A stretch of DNA of 64,000 nt from Sporomusa acidovorans (GCF_900101845.1 NZ_FNAM01000013.1:62001-126000), one strand, 5' to 3'; positions 1-8,538 are shown, counted from the first letter of the stretch. Numbers and translations: made by a program. The notes: generated by a model not told the origin, from the letters alone.

Positions 1-2
1 CT

Positions 3-902
3 GCCATGTTAGCCTACCTTCTAAAGCACGATTCAACGCAAGGTAAATACCGGCTTGCCGCTGAGGTAAAATTTGCCGAAGACTACATCAGTGTTCGCCA
101 AAGGAAAATTAAAGTCTATAAAGAAGCAGATGCCTCAAGACTTCCCTGGCGGCAACTTGGTGTAGACGTTGTGCTAGAGTGTTCTGGTGCTTATTTGTCT
201 AAAGCCAAATCACAGGCTCATCTTGCTGCAGGCGCAGGTAAGGTCGTTATTTCCGCTCCGGCTGGCAAAGATATGTCAACCATTGTTTACGGTATAAATG
301 AGAAACTGTTGACACCCGATGATAAAATCATTTCTGCTGCTTCGTGTTCAACGAATTGCTTAGCATTAATGGCCAAGGCGCTCAATGACTATGTACCCAT
401 TCAGAGCGGTATTTCAACTACAATTCATGCTTTTACGGCCACCCAAATGATACTGGATGGACCACAAAGAAAAGGTAACTTGCGCAGATCACGTTCAGCC
501 CCGGCTAACATTGTTCCTACCACAGCAGAAGCTGCCAAAGCGATTGGACTTGTAATTCCGGAATTGGCTGGAAAACTCAGCGGCTCAGCACAACGAGTTC
601 CAGTTGCAGCAGGATGCTTAATTATTTTTATCGCAGTTGTTAACGGAAAGAATATAACGGTTGAAAGCATCAATGCGGCCATGAAGGCATGCTCATCAGA
701 TTCATTTGGTTATACGGAAGAAGAACTCGTCTCGTCTGATATAGTTGGCATCACCTATGGCGCACTGTTTGACGCTACGCAAACCATAGTTAGTCAAATT
801 AATGAGAATACATACCAAGTTCAGGTCACATCGTGGTTTGACAATGAGAACTCATATGTAAGCCAAATGGTTAAAACAACTAAGTATTTCGCAAAGCTTT
901 GA
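3..902 (+). CDS. gap: Glyceraldehyde-3-phosphate dehydrogenase, type I (5' end outside window)
   Basis: This gene encodes the glycolytic enzyme that converts glyceraldehyde-3-phosphate to 1,3-bisphosphoglycerate with NAD(P) in the cytoplasm. The frame is open from base 3 with no start codon at the edge, and the first visible residues match about position 40 of the usual protein, so roughly 40 N-terminal residues with the dinucleotide-binding start lie outside the window. The catalytic motif SCSTNC is present (nucleophile Cys at residue 114 counting from the first visible Met), followed by the catalytic His in TTIHAFTATQ and the C-terminal WFDNENSY signature. The sequence has some unusual substitutions (SCSTNC for the common SCTTNC), so it may be a secondary gap copy. 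A terminator follows directly, so it ends its transcription unit. Confidence 0.93.
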   Translation, partial: AMLAYLLKHDSTQGKYRLAAEVKFAEDYISVRQRKIKVYKEADASRLPWRQLGVDVVLECSGAYLSKAKSQAHLAAGAGKVVISAPAGKDMSTIVYGINEKLLTPDDKIISAASCSTNCLALMAKALNDYVPIQSGISTTIHAFTATQMILDGPQRKGNLRRSRSAPANIVPTTAEAAKAIGLVIPELAGKLSGSAQRVPVAAGCLIIFIAVVNGKNITVESINAAMKACSSDSFGYTEEELVSSDIVGITYGALFDATQTIVSQINENTYQVQVTSWFDNENSYVSQMVKTTKYFAKL

Positions 903-930
903 TTATGGATCACTTCTGAAAAATAAAAGA

Positions 931-966
931 GGCCGGTCAAGTTTTCTGCCCTAACCGGCTTTTTTC
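931..966 (+). terminator. Intrinsic terminator after gap
   Basis: A GCCGGT/ACCGGC stem separated by a loop of about 16 bases is followed by a run of six T. It lies about 30 bases after the gap stop codon and fits termination of the plus-strand gene. Confidence 0.8.
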
Positions 967-1015
967 TATCTCTATTTAATTTAATCCCATATTCCATATC
1001 TTACATGAAAGTTCC

Positions 1016-1771
1016 TTAAACCTCAACTTGGCGAAATTCCTGATAAATCTCTTTCCTTATCTGCTGAAAAACCGTATCAGAACGATTTCTTGGCCGTGGA
1101 AGATCTATCGTAAATTCTTTTTTTATCGTTCCGGGACGTTCTGACATTACAATAACCCGGTCTCCCATATATACAGCTTCCTCAATGTCGTGAGTGACCA
1201 TAATCATTGTGGTTTTCTCTTGCTCCCAAATATCCAGAACCTCTTGCTGCAGCTTTAAGCGAGTTAGCGCATCTAAAGCGCCAAAAGGTTCGTCTAATAG
1301 TAAAATTTCCGGCCGGTTAACCAAAGCACGGGCAATCGCGACTCTTTGCGACATACCTCCGGATAGCTGCCCGGGATATGCGTTTTTAAAACGCTCAAGC
1401 CCCACAAGCTTAAGGTGATCAATAATAAGTTTGTTCTTTTCTTCTTTCGATCCCTTTTGCAGTGCAAACTCCATATTTTCCCATACCGTTAGCCAGGGCA
1501 ATAAGCGGTGTTCCTGAAAGACAATCCCCCGGTCGAGACCCGGACCGGTAATTTTGGTTTTTCCAATGCTGACTGTGCCACTGTATTCCCTGTCAAGCCC
1601 GCCGATAATACGCAGCAAGGTACTCTTACCGCAGCCGCTGGCGCCAACAATACAGAGAAATTCATTCCGGGATACATTGAGAGATATTCCATTTAGCGCC
1701 AGCACTTCGCTATTTTGTTTTTTATATATCTTAGTCAAATTATGTATGGTTACATGATTGCTATCTCTCAT
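1016..1771 (-). CDS. ABC transporter ATP-binding protein, SsuB/TauB/NrtD-like
   Basis: This is the ATPase of a nitrate/sulfonate/taurine-type importer acting on the inner face of the cytoplasmic membrane. The 251-residue protein has Walker A GASGCGKST, signature LSGGMSQR, Walker B ILLLDEP and the H-loop histidine in MVTHDIEEAV. It overlaps the permease gene by four bases (start inside the permease stop), so the two are translationally coupled. It is the last gene of a substrate-binding protein, permease, ATPase operon read from about 3657 down. The family moves sulfonates, taurine, nitrate, thiamine precursors and other small anions; nothing here fixes the substrate. Its regulon partners suggest a role in the same pathway as the arsS and Trs genes (inference). 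Confidence 0.92.
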   Translation of the reverse strand: MRDSNHVTIHNLTKIYKKQNSEVLALNGISLNVSRNEFLCIVGASGCGKSTLLRIIGGLDREYSGTVSIGKTKITGPGLDRGIVFQEHRLLPWLTVWENMEFALQKGSKEEKNKLIIDHLKLVGLERFKNAYPGQLSGGMSQRVAIARALVNRPEILLLDEPFGALDALTRLKLQQEVLDIWEQEKTTMIMVTHDIEEAVYMGDRVIVMSERPGTIKKEFTIDLPRPRNRSDTVFQQIRKEIYQEFRQVEV

Positions 1772-2577
1772 ACCCCGGTAAATGACTCCTTCCAGCGGAT
1801 AATTTTCTTTTCTATGACACGCAATAGACTATCCATAATTTTGCCGACTACACCAATGGCCAGCATGCCTACCAAAACCCTGTCGGTTTGGGCTAATGCC
1901 CGGGCATCTGTTAACATATAGCCGATGCCTTTCATCCCGGCAGACAATTCCGCCGCTACCACACACATCCAGGCATAGCCAAGGCCGACGCGAAGTCCGG
2001 AAATAATAAAAGGAAGAGCACCGGGGATAACCACTTTCGTAATAAACTTACGTCTGGGTACTTCCAGCACCTGGGACAATTCCACAAATTTATGATCTGT
2101 CTGCCGAATGCCATCTAAGACATTGATAAAAATCGGGAAAAATGCGCCGATGACAATGATAAAGATTTTTGATCCTTCCTCAATCCCAAACCAGAGGATG
2201 GCTAAAGGCAGCCAGGCTATGGGGGGAATAGGCCGCAACAGTTGAATCAAGCCGTCCATCAATTCAAACATAAGGGGAAAAATACCCAGCCCCAAGCCTA
2301 ACCCTACTCCTAACAGCGCAGCTAAGAAAAATCCTTCCACTACCCGAATCATACTTGTTCCCAGATGAGTGACCAATTCTCCGGTAGAAAGCATAGCAAC
2401 AAAAGCGTCAAATACCTGGGCCGGAGATGGCAGTAAGATCGGTTTTACCATGCCGCTGACAGTAATGCCGTGCCATATGGCGAGCAAAATACAGGGTAAT
2501 AAAATCCGTTTCCACTGCTGAAAGCCGGTAGTTATGCCGAGCTTGTACACTTTCGCTATCTTTAATACCAGTTCCAT
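1768..2577 (-). CDS. ABC transporter permease, SsuC/TauC-like
   Basis: This is the integral membrane subunit of the importer, of the BPD_transp_1 family (269 residues). Several hydrophobic helices are evident, and the cytoplasmic coupling loop contains the EAA-like segment around the VIPGALPFIISGLRVGLGYA region. The length is normal for SsuC. It lies between the binding-protein gene (56 bases upstream) and the ATPase gene (four-base overlap). A truncated permease of the same family is found at 11850-12059, showing that this transporter class was once more numerous in the block. Confidence 0.92.
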   Translation of the reverse strand: MELVLKIAKVYKLGITTGFQQWKRILLPCILLAIWHGITVSGMVKPILLPSPAQVFDAFVAMLSTGELVTHLGTSMIRVVEGFFLAALLGVGLGLGLGIFPLMFELMDGLIQLLRPIPPIAWLPLAILWFGIEEGSKIFIIVIGAFFPIFINVLDGIRQTDHKFVELSQVLEVPRRKFITKVVIPGALPFIISGLRVGLGYAWMCVVAAELSAGMKGIGYMLTDARALAQTDRVLVGMLAIGVVGKIMDSLLRVIEKKIIRWKESFTGV

Positions 2578-2632
2578 CCTTTACATCTCCTTGCCGAGTC
2601 CCAACATATTTTATACTCGCATCAGTATCATC

Positions 2633-3610
2633 TTATTTTCTAAGAATAAAGGACTGAACATCTACCGGATTTTTAATCAAACCGTTTTTCCGCATAAACT
2701 CTTCTGTATCTTTCATATCAGCTACAAATTTATCCGTAACTTTTCCCTCATAATTGAATTTGCCAATAATTTTTGTTAACTGCGCTTGAGGCATTTTTAT
2801 ATCTTCCATCAACAATTTGATACATTCATCCGGGTTTTGTTGCAAATACTCATTTCCTCGCTGGAATGCCCGCAATACGGCATCTACCGCCTCCGGATTC
2901 TTATCAAGCAACTCCCCGTTCGCCATCAATACGGCGTAACCTTCATAGATGCCGGTCCCGTCAGCGATAATCTTGATTTCGCCGGCTTCTTCCATGCGGG
3001 TGATCAAAGGATCCCACATAACGCCGGCGGCGACATCACCGCGCAGCAGCGCTGTAGAGAGATCATCCATAGACATATGAACAAATTGGATATCATTCAT
3101 GGTCATACCATTTTGCTCCAACAGCAGCGACAATAGTTTCTGTCCATACGCGCCTTTTGTCGTAGCTACTTTCTTCCCTTTTAAATCAGTCACTTTAACA
3201 ATATCTGAATCTTTTTTCGCAACCATCGCCAACGCCTTCGGTGCTGCGGAAGCAACGGAAACAATACGGTAGTTCGTGCCGGCAGCGCGGCCCACAAAAG
3301 CAGGGAAATCGCCCATTACGCCCATGTCCAAATGTCCGGCGGCAAAAGCTTCGCTCACCATGGGTCCCAGGCTAAAAGGCTGCCACTTCAGCTTAAACCC
3401 GACCTTTTGCAATTCTTCATCAATAAACCCTTTCTTTTTTGCCACCCACATATGAGCATAATGAGGCAATGGCACAACACCGACGCGAATCTCTTTTAAG
3501 GCGGACGCATCATTCTTGGGTTGGGCTGCCGGAGTGCTTGTACAGCCACTGGCTGCTAAAACAGCCGACAACAAAATAAACAGCACCGCCAATAATTTCC
3601 ACTTACGCAT
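2633..3610 (-). CDS. ABC transporter substrate-binding lipoprotein, SsuA/NrtA-like
   Basis: This is the extracytoplasmic binding protein of the importer (325 residues). A signal peptide with lipobox LAASGC ends near residue 23, followed by a short Ala/Pro linker and a NMT1/SsuA-like fold (segments around VGVVPLPHYAHMWVAKKKG and a central TDLKGKKVATTKGAYG hinge). A ribosome binding site AGAGGTG sits nine bases before the ATG. It is the first gene of its operon, about 47 bases downstream of a predicted start site in promoter/operator A. Only one cysteine besides the lipobox is present, in contrast to the Cys-rich paralogue at 21994-22989. Substrate unknown. Confidence 0.9.
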   Translation of the reverse strand: MRKWKLLAVLFILLSAVLAASGCTSTPAAQPKNDASALKEIRVGVVPLPHYAHMWVAKKKGFIDEELQKVGFKLKWQPFSLGPMVSEAFAAGHLDMGVMGDFPAFVGRAAGTNYRIVSVASAAPKALAMVAKKDSDIVKVTDLKGKKVATTKGAYGQKLLSLLLEQNGMTMNDIQFVHMSMDDLSTALLRGDVAAGVMWDPLITRMEEAGEIKIIADGTGIYEGYAVLMANGELLDKNPEAVDAVLRAFQRGNEYLQQNPDECIKLLMEDIKMPQAQLTKIIGKFNYEGKVTDKFVADMKDTEEFMRKNGLIKNPVDVQSFILRK

Positions 3611-3656
3611 TATACATACACCTCTTGATCGTTCATTTAAATTCCGGTATTTCTCC

Positions 3657-3715
3657 TATATCCATTATATAATAAAAAAGCCAACGATTGCAAGTTAAAA
3701 TAATCATGCAATCGT
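3657..3715 (-). promoter_or_regulatory. Promoter/operator A (TTGCAA dyad)
   Basis: On the minus strand the -35 box TTGCAA (3693-3688) is separated by 18 bases from a perfect TATAAT (3669-3664). The -35 lies in a perfect nine-base inverted repeat (3684-3692 with 3707-3715), equivalent to two TTGCAA-like half-sites 12 bases apart. It drives the importer operon 3610-1016. The same design recurs at B, C, D, E, F and G. Confidence 0.8.
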
Positions 3716-3728
3716 CCGCTCTTCTCGC

Positions 3729-4568
3729 CTAATCAACTGTAGGTTTCTGCTCAGGAAGCGCGAATTTAAATTCCGGCTCCTTTTCTCGCATTTTTTTGGC
3801 TTCTTCCCCTGTCATCACTTGAAACCAAATACCTTCTACCCTGCGTCCGGAAAATGTCGGTCCAAACCGGACAAATATCGCCTTGTCCCAATCATAAATT
3901 TCCTGAAGCGAAGGCTCTAAAACCCGGAGTTTTAACTGCCCATAAGAATATCTGGTGTGCTCCAGAGACAATAGCTTCATAAGTTCGGGAATCGAATATT
4001 CCGTAATCCCACTATCCTTCGAAGACCAAATAATATCAAAAACAGCTAATGTATGTTTGCCTCTGTATTGAATTCCTTTGATTAACTGACACTCAAAATC
4101 ATCGGGATCCATGGCTGCAAACAAATGCAAAATTTTATCCGTGAATTGAAAAGTTATTCTGTTTTCCGTATATTCGATACTTTGAAACCACTGCGTCCTG
4201 ATTAATCTGCGACTGTTTTTTTCGTACAGCCAAACCCCTTTTGTGGATACCTTTTCCAGTTCATTAACTAATGAAGCATACAGTCGATTGGCGTCGAGAT
4301 CGCACACTTCTAAAAAATCACGAATTGACATCCCGCATGCTGATTGGATGGCGTCACTTGTTGGGGACACCTGCAGTTGAGAGATAGCCGCAGTTAACAT
4401 TTTTTGCTGTAGCTCGGTAAGAGGGTCACGGCGTCCGATTACATTTTCCACGCTGATCGATCTATTAGGATTTGTTGTAAGCCCCTCAGGCTGAAGCGCC
4501 GCAGATACAAATTGTTCACTATCAAAATCATCTGGAACTTTTCTTAAAACAATATCCAATTTTTCCAC
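3729..4568 (-). CDS. Rep_3 (RepB)-like winged-helix protein, candidate regulator 1
   Basis: This 279-residue protein resembles plasmid replication initiators of the Rep_3 family. The N-terminal half has the LTELQQKMLTAAISQL helix and a strand pair ending in ITFQFTDKILHLF. The C-terminal winged-helix half has YSIPELMKLLSLEHTRYSYG and LKLRVLEPSLQEIYD. It is not accompanied by any other plasmid gene. The start is taken as GTG at 4568, because the predicted promoter B would start transcription at about 4573, giving a nearly leaderless mRNA. A paralogue of exactly equal length (8643-9482) shares most of the C-terminal half. Both genes carry the TTGCAA dyad upstream. Rep_3 proteins bind iterons as monomers and inverted repeats as dimers (family knowledge). 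I infer it is a transcription factor of the local regulon, but a leftover plasmid initiator is an alternative. Confidence 0.72.
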   Translation of the reverse strand: MEKLDIVLRKVPDDFDSEQFVSAALQPEGLTTNPNRSISVENVIGRRDPLTELQQKMLTAAISQLQVSPTSDAIQSACGMSIRDFLEVCDLDANRLYASLVNELEKVSTKGVWLYEKNSRRLIRTQWFQSIEYTENRITFQFTDKILHLFAAMDPDDFECQLIKGIQYRGKHTLAVFDIIWSSKDSGITEYSIPELMKLLSLEHTRYSYGQLKLRVLEPSLQEIYDWDKAIFVRFGPTFSGRRVEGIWFQVMTGEEAKKMREKEPEFKFALPEQKPTVD

Positions 4569-4572
4569 CTCA

Positions 4573-4630
4573 TAGCACTATTATATAGTGGCGATATATC
4601 GATTGCAAGTCACATTCATGCTCGCAATCG
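4573..4630 (-). promoter_or_regulatory. Promoter/operator B for rep-like gene 1
   Basis: On the minus strand TTGCAA (4608-4603), 17 bases, TATAAT (4585-4580). The dyad 4600-4630 pairs CGATTGC with GCAATCG; the half-site spacing is 13 rather than 12 bases. No leader terminator or second operator is present. The predicted start site is only about five bases from the GTG start codon. Confidence 0.75.
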
Positions 4631-4755
4631 ACTATTTCCAGTTGCAAAGGAAATTACAGAAATTACACACTATGAGGTTTAGAGCGCGTATTGTTCCTTT
4701 CACCGGCACCTGCGCCATGCAACCCATTTCGGATAAATACGACATTGAAATACTT

Positions 4756-4926
4756 CTAGTAGGGCCATAAAAATTCCTTCCAGTGTGGCAAGCCACTATT
4801 TTCAGCGACTGCTCTTACAGCAGTACGCTTATTTGCTTCTATTACCTTTGCAAATTTCTGCGTGGCTTCTGTCTTGATTTGTCTCTGCTTTTTTGTAAAT
4901 GCCAGACATCTATTCAAAACACTCAT
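4756..4926 (-). CDS. Small protein of unknown function downstream of rhodanese
   Basis: A short gene of about 56 codons starts 19 bases after the rhodanese stop and is preceded by GGAGGAG. The ATG at 4926 is directly adjacent to that site; the in-frame TTG three codons later has better spacing and may be the real start. The product is basic and helical (FTKKQRQIKTEATQKFAK region), without cysteines beyond one and without a signal peptide. I do not recognise a family. It would be the last gene of the degenerate arsS-like/rhodanese operon. Confidence 0.45.
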   Translation of the reverse strand: MSVLNRCLAFTKKQRQIKTEATQKFAKVIEANKRTAVRAVAENSGLPHWKEFLWPY

Positions 4927-4945
4927 CTCCTCCACTTCAGGCAGC

Positions 4946-5758
4946 CTATTGCCCATCAATCTCAGCCGGCAGTTCCCCTCGTTGACTCCATTCGATCCAC
5001 GACCCGGCATAGTTTTTCACGTTTTTGTAGCCGAGAACCTCACTCAGCACATAAGCAGTATGCGTAGCACGGACTCCTGCCTGGCAATAGGTAATGACCG
5101 TCTTATCCGGAGTAATTCCCTTGGTTTTGAATATTTTTCGCAACTCGTCGACATTTTTGAGCGTTTTATCCGGATTCAGCACATCCCCCCAGTATAGCCA
5201 AACGGCTCCGGGAATTCGTCCCTTCCGCACTGCGCCCGGGGCCTGTATGCTGCCCGAGAATTCGTCCCATTCCCTGACATCCAAAATAATTACCTTAGGA
5301 TCAGGCTCTTTTACGGCATTCCAAACTTCTTCCGTTGTCGCCAATTTACCGGTATCTATCCTTGTTAACTTAAAATTGCCGGGGGCAACTTTCAAAACCG
5401 CGTTAGTCAATTTATACCCTAAAGCCTGCCAAGCTTCCAAACCGCCGTCCAACATCTTCGCGTTATGATAACCGAAAATATCGAGCAGCCACCAAAAGTG
5501 AGCCACATAAGCAGGGCCATGCTTATCAGAATCAGCATAAAGCACAATAGTATCCTGATCACTAATCCCCAGTTTGCTCAGCAAGGCAGCAAAATGCTCC
5601 GGCGTTGGGACCGGACCCTTTTGATCCATATAGTCTTGCCACCAGGCATTTACGGCCCCGGGAAGGTGCTCTTTCTGATAGCGTTCCGGTGGTCTTACGT
5701 CAATTATTTTGACAGTTTCGTTCTTGATTAAGTCCTGCAAATTTCCCGGGGTTATCAA
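4946..5758 (-). CDS. Rhodanese, thiosulfate sulfurtransferase (two-domain)
   Basis: Two tandem rhodanese domains: residues about 10-120 are the inactive first domain and about 135-262 the catalytic domain with active-site loop CQAGVRATH (Cys225). This family moves a sulfane sulfur from thiosulfate to a thiol acceptor such as cyanide or dithiols. The annotated start is a TTG at 5758, ten bases after the upstream stop. The frame is open a further 22 codons upstream and contains ATANAYAEAAG, which looks like the end of an export signal, but it has no normal start codon (an ATA preceded by TGAGGAAAT is present). So either the protein is cytoplasmic and coupled to the upstream gene, or its signal peptide was lost when the two genes were joined. 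A sulfurtransferase beside a lipoyl/radical SAM block may supply sulfur (inference). Confidence 0.85.
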   Translation of the reverse strand: MITPGNLQDLIKNETVKIIDVRPPERYQKEHLPGAVNAWWQDYMDQKGPVPTPEHFAALLSKLGISDQDTIVLYADSDKHGPAYVAHFWWLLDIFGYHNAKMLDGGLEAWQALGYKLTNAVLKVAPGNFKLTRIDTGKLATTEEVWNAVKEPDPKVIILDVREWDEFSGSIQAPGAVRKGRIPGAVWLYWGDVLNPDKTLKNVDELRKIFKTKGITPDKTVITYCQAGVRATHTAYVLSEVLGYKNVKNYAGSWIEWSQRGELPAEIDGQ

Positions 5759-5768
5759 GGAAGCTTTA

Positions 5769-6860
5769 TTAACAACCCCTTGATTGCCGGCAGCTTCCGC
5801 ATAGGCGTTCGCAGTAGCTTTTATATTTCCTCAGATTAACAGTTGATTGTAGTACGTTATATTCATCAAACTGCCTGCAGTTTACAGGAGCAACTTTCTT
5901 ATTTTCCGGGTTCATCCAGGAGTAAGAAGAACTCCCCCTACAAACTGCACCTGCAGTGCAGCCGAAGCAATGATCGTCGGTCTCAATAGACAACCCCAAC
6001 AAATCTTCAGGTCTTATTTTTCCAATGGGTTTAAAGGTAACGGCTGGCAATCTTACCATCTGATTAAAACAACAAGCAAACAATCTGCCTCGCCAATCAA
6101 CATTGATTTGTTCCCGGCACATTACTTTATCCAATTTAGCAACGTCAAAATTGCGGATAAGCAAATTCATATAGCTATTAAGCAAACCTTTTTGAGTTAA
6201 AAATGCCCGAAATCGGTCGATAGGCATATTAGGTATGGCAAAAAAATCATCAAAAATAATTCCGTAATCGTTGCCCAGGTTTTCGCGATATACAGCTTCC
6301 AAATTACCCTGAACAGGCAGAAACGCACCTAGAGGTCTATACACCAAATTAAGTTTCAAATTCGATTTTTTTGTACCATAACCGATACTGTTCAGTTGTT
6401 TCAGGACTTCAATTTTTCGGAAAAACCTTTGTCGGTCGGTTAAGTTAGTTTCCTTATAAAACGGCATGGATGCAATAATTTCGACGTTATTCTTAGCAAG
6501 AAATTCCGGTAAATGCCGATATTCCGAATTCTCAATAATGTCTAGATTGACACGCAGCATAATCTGTTTTACGGATTTTATTTGCCGAAGGATTTTGATA
6601 AGAATTGGCAGATTGGGATTTAATGTTGACGACTCACCGAAAATATCCACGGCTATTTTTCCGGCATTATCAACAAATTTTAAACAGTCTTGCATAACCG
6701 CGAGTCCCATCATCTTCATTGGCACACCACCATGACAGCGACGAAAATGCAGATTGTCCAAATACCCCATGTTTACCTGCAGACACCGAATTGCATCCCG
6801 TATCAGTGCTTTCCCAGTCTTGTCAACATACTGCCGAAATCTGTTCTGCACTTCCGTCAC
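5769..6860 (-). CDS. ArsS-like radical SAM homologue with a lost Fe-S motif
   Basis: This 363-residue protein aligns over its length with the intact ArsS at 9768-10718 and with the radical SAM/Cys-rich domain family. The cluster-binding CX3CX2C is replaced: the intact VCNLTCKHCH becomes LDNLHFRRCH, so the first Cys is Asp35, the second Phe39 and only Cys42 remains. The following GGSPEMN-type motif is also altered. By contrast the C-terminal Cys-rich region is kept and extended (CFGCTAGAVC, then CERLCGSC and a terminal Cys). It therefore cannot hold a normal SAM-cleaving [4Fe-4S] cluster and is either a pseudo-enzyme that binds substrate or partner, or a decaying gene. The GTG start at 6860 follows AAGGA closely; GTG at 6851 has better spacing. 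It heads an operon with the rhodanese; no TTGCAA dyad was seen upstream. Confidence 0.75.
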   Translation of the reverse strand: MTEVQNRFRQYVDKTGKALIRDAIRCLQVNMGYLDNLHFRRCHGGVPMKMMGLAVMQDCLKFVDNAGKIAVDIFGESSTLNPNLPILIKILRQIKSVKQIMLRVNLDIIENSEYRHLPEFLAKNNVEIIASMPFYKETNLTDRQRFFRKIEVLKQLNSIGYGTKKSNLKLNLVYRPLGAFLPVQGNLEAVYRENLGNDYGIIFDDFFAIPNMPIDRFRAFLTQKGLLNSYMNLLIRNFDVAKLDKVMCREQINVDWRGRLFACCFNQMVRLPAVTFKPIGKIRPEDLLGLSIETDDHCFGCTAGAVCRGSSSYSWMNPENKKVAPVNCRQFDEYNVLQSTVNLRKYKSYCERLCGSCRQSRGC

Positions 6861-7012
6861 TTCCTTAAAAACTAAGTATTCCTACCTAGGACTTTTCAAC
6901 AATTTCATCAATCTCGTCAATTCGACAAGTAATTGTGGCGTGGGTGACCAAGGCCAGGCATAAGTACGCCGCCTATCCTCTTAAAGGATGAGCACATACC
7001 GGTTCAAGTCAA

Positions 7013-8341
7013 TTAAAAAAAGAAATGCAGCTGGGTCTGATAAAACTTAGTCTTTGATTTGTCGCCGGGAACGGTGGCTTTAATATCATCATAATAAAAA
7101 TCCCATTTAATGTTTTTAGCCGGGACATACGCAAACCCTATTTCATAACCTTTCGACCCTGAGGCGGCATAGGTCCAGTCAGCGACACCGCTAAAACTAT
7201 CCCAAATTACCGAGGGATCGGCTTTGAGATAGTGGGCCCAGGCACCATAGCTGCCGGGTTTATTCAGATCGGCGCCCTTATAGCTGACTTGTAGCATATA
7301 GCCTTTATTGTAGTCACTGGCATCCGATTTGGCATAAGCGCCAGTGAAAATATAGTCATGCGCAAAGGGAACTACATACCCGGCTTCCCAACGCTTGGTA
7401 GATACATGAATGTCGTTGTTCTTTGTTTGAAAATATGTAGCCTTCAATGTGCCGGGGCCTACCGGAATGCTGACGTCGCCGCCGGTGACAATTGTGCTGC
7501 CTTCGGATGTACTGTCCCAAAATTCGTCGCTAGTAGCCAGGAAAGACTGCTTTTTATCTGATGAAAAAATCTTGCCGCTGCGGAAATCGCGGCCATAAAC
7601 CAGGTTTACCTTAACGGTGTTGCCATAGCTTATTTTTGCCCCTTGCAAGGTGGAAGCGCCATTAATAAATCCAGTGGCCAGTGTATAGTCTTGCCGGCCC
7701 AAAGTGACGTTGAAACAACCGATTGGACCTTGAACATTGGCAACCCGAATATAGCTGCCATAGTTTGAAGTGCTTTCATCGTTGCCAAGGTAACCGGCAT
7801 AGGCGCCTTGGTTGGTTTTGTTGTCGTTGCGCAGTTCAAACACATACTTCCAGTCGTCATTGATTTTGCCGTTCACATCAAAGGCCAAAATCTGTTTGTG
7901 CTGAATCCAGGTGCCTTGTTTAACGCCTGCCGGATTGGTTATATCCCCGTTGCGGTAGCGGTCTTTTATTTCACCGGAAAACTGCGGCAGTTTGTCAACT
8001 TTCGTTTTTACGCTATCAACTTTAACCCCGAGATTTTGCAGTTCACCGGAAAACTCTGTCGATAATTTTTTAATAAGTTCTTTTTGCTGCCCATCAGCCT
8101 TTTCGGCCTTTTCCATTGCTTTACCCACAATCATCGCCATTTCATAACGGGTCATAATGTGGTCGCCCCGGAAGGTTCCATCGCCATAACCATCAACGAT
8201 GCCAGCTTTCGCCAGACTGGCCACAGCATCGTAGGCCCAGTGGTTCGCCGGCACATCGGCAAACGGTCTAGCGGCAAAAGTGGTTCCCGCAATTCCCAGC
8301 GCAATGCTCAGGGTCAGTGCCATTGCTATTTTTTTATTCAT
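7013..8341 (-). CDS. S-layer-homology outer membrane porin (OmpM-like)
   Basis: This is a 442-residue outer membrane protein typical of Negativicutes. The start is the ATG at 8341, with AGGAGG seven bases upstream; an in-frame start 8 codons earlier lacks such a site. A signal peptide ending in TTFAA is followed by one SLH domain (FADVPANHWAYDAVASLAKAGIVDG over two lines of about 45 residues), which anchors the protein to modified peptidoglycan. A coiled-coil linker (about residues 75-115) and a beta-barrel domain follow, ending with aromatic residues (QLHFFF), the usual C-terminal insertion signal. It appears monocistronic. It is the clearest marker of the diderm Firmicute origin. Confidence 0.92.
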   Translation of the reverse strand: MNKKIAMALTLSIALGIAGTTFAARPFADVPANHWAYDAVASLAKAGIVDGYGDGTFRGDHIMTRYEMAMIVGKAMEKAEKADGQQKELIKKLSTEFSGELQNLGVKVDSVKTKVDKLPQFSGEIKDRYRNGDITNPAGVKQGTWIQHKQILAFDVNGKINDDWKYVFELRNDNKTNQGAYAGYLGNDESTSNYGSYIRVANVQGPIGCFNVTLGRQDYTLATGFINGASTLQGAKISYGNTVKVNLVYGRDFRSGKIFSSDKKQSFLATSDEFWDSTSEGSTIVTGGDVSIPVGPGTLKATYFQTKNNDIHVSTKRWEAGYVVPFAHDYIFTGAYAKSDASDYNKGYMLQVSYKGADLNKPGSYGAWAHYLKADPSVIWDSFSGVADWTYAASGSKGYEIGFAYVPAKNIKWDFYYDDIKATVPGDKSKTKFYQTQLHFFF

Positions 8342-8405
8342 AGTCTGCCTCCTATTTTGTTGCATTCTAGCTGGTTTCTTTTATCATAAGATAAATTATA
8401 AGAGC

Positions 8406-8538
8406 TATATACAACGTGTTAAAGATTTGTGCAGGCGGGTGGTGTGTTGGCAAAAGCGGAAGTCAAACGCCAGTGGTGGAGCGTTGTCAATGCACCGCCC
8501 ACCTGCGCCTGCAGTATTCTTTAAGGCGGAATATATAG
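8406..8538 (+). repeat. 133-bp intergenic repeat, copy 1
   Basis: These 133 bases are identical, in inverted orientation, to 61103-61235. The unit can fold on itself: GCAGGCG near one end pairs with CGCCTGC near the other, with further GC-rich pairing inside. Both copies sit in noncoding DNA beside a gene end or gene fragment. There is no transposase in it. It fits a REP- or MITE-like element. Confidence 0.85.

Noticed and set aside
4588-4770. 60-codon plus-strand frame over promoter B
   Set aside because: No ribosome binding site or recognisable protein; it covers the operator dyad.
6861-7012. Terminator or operator between the porin and the arsS-like gene
   Set aside because: Only a five-base ATCCT/AGGAT stem without T-run and no TTGCAA dyad were seen.
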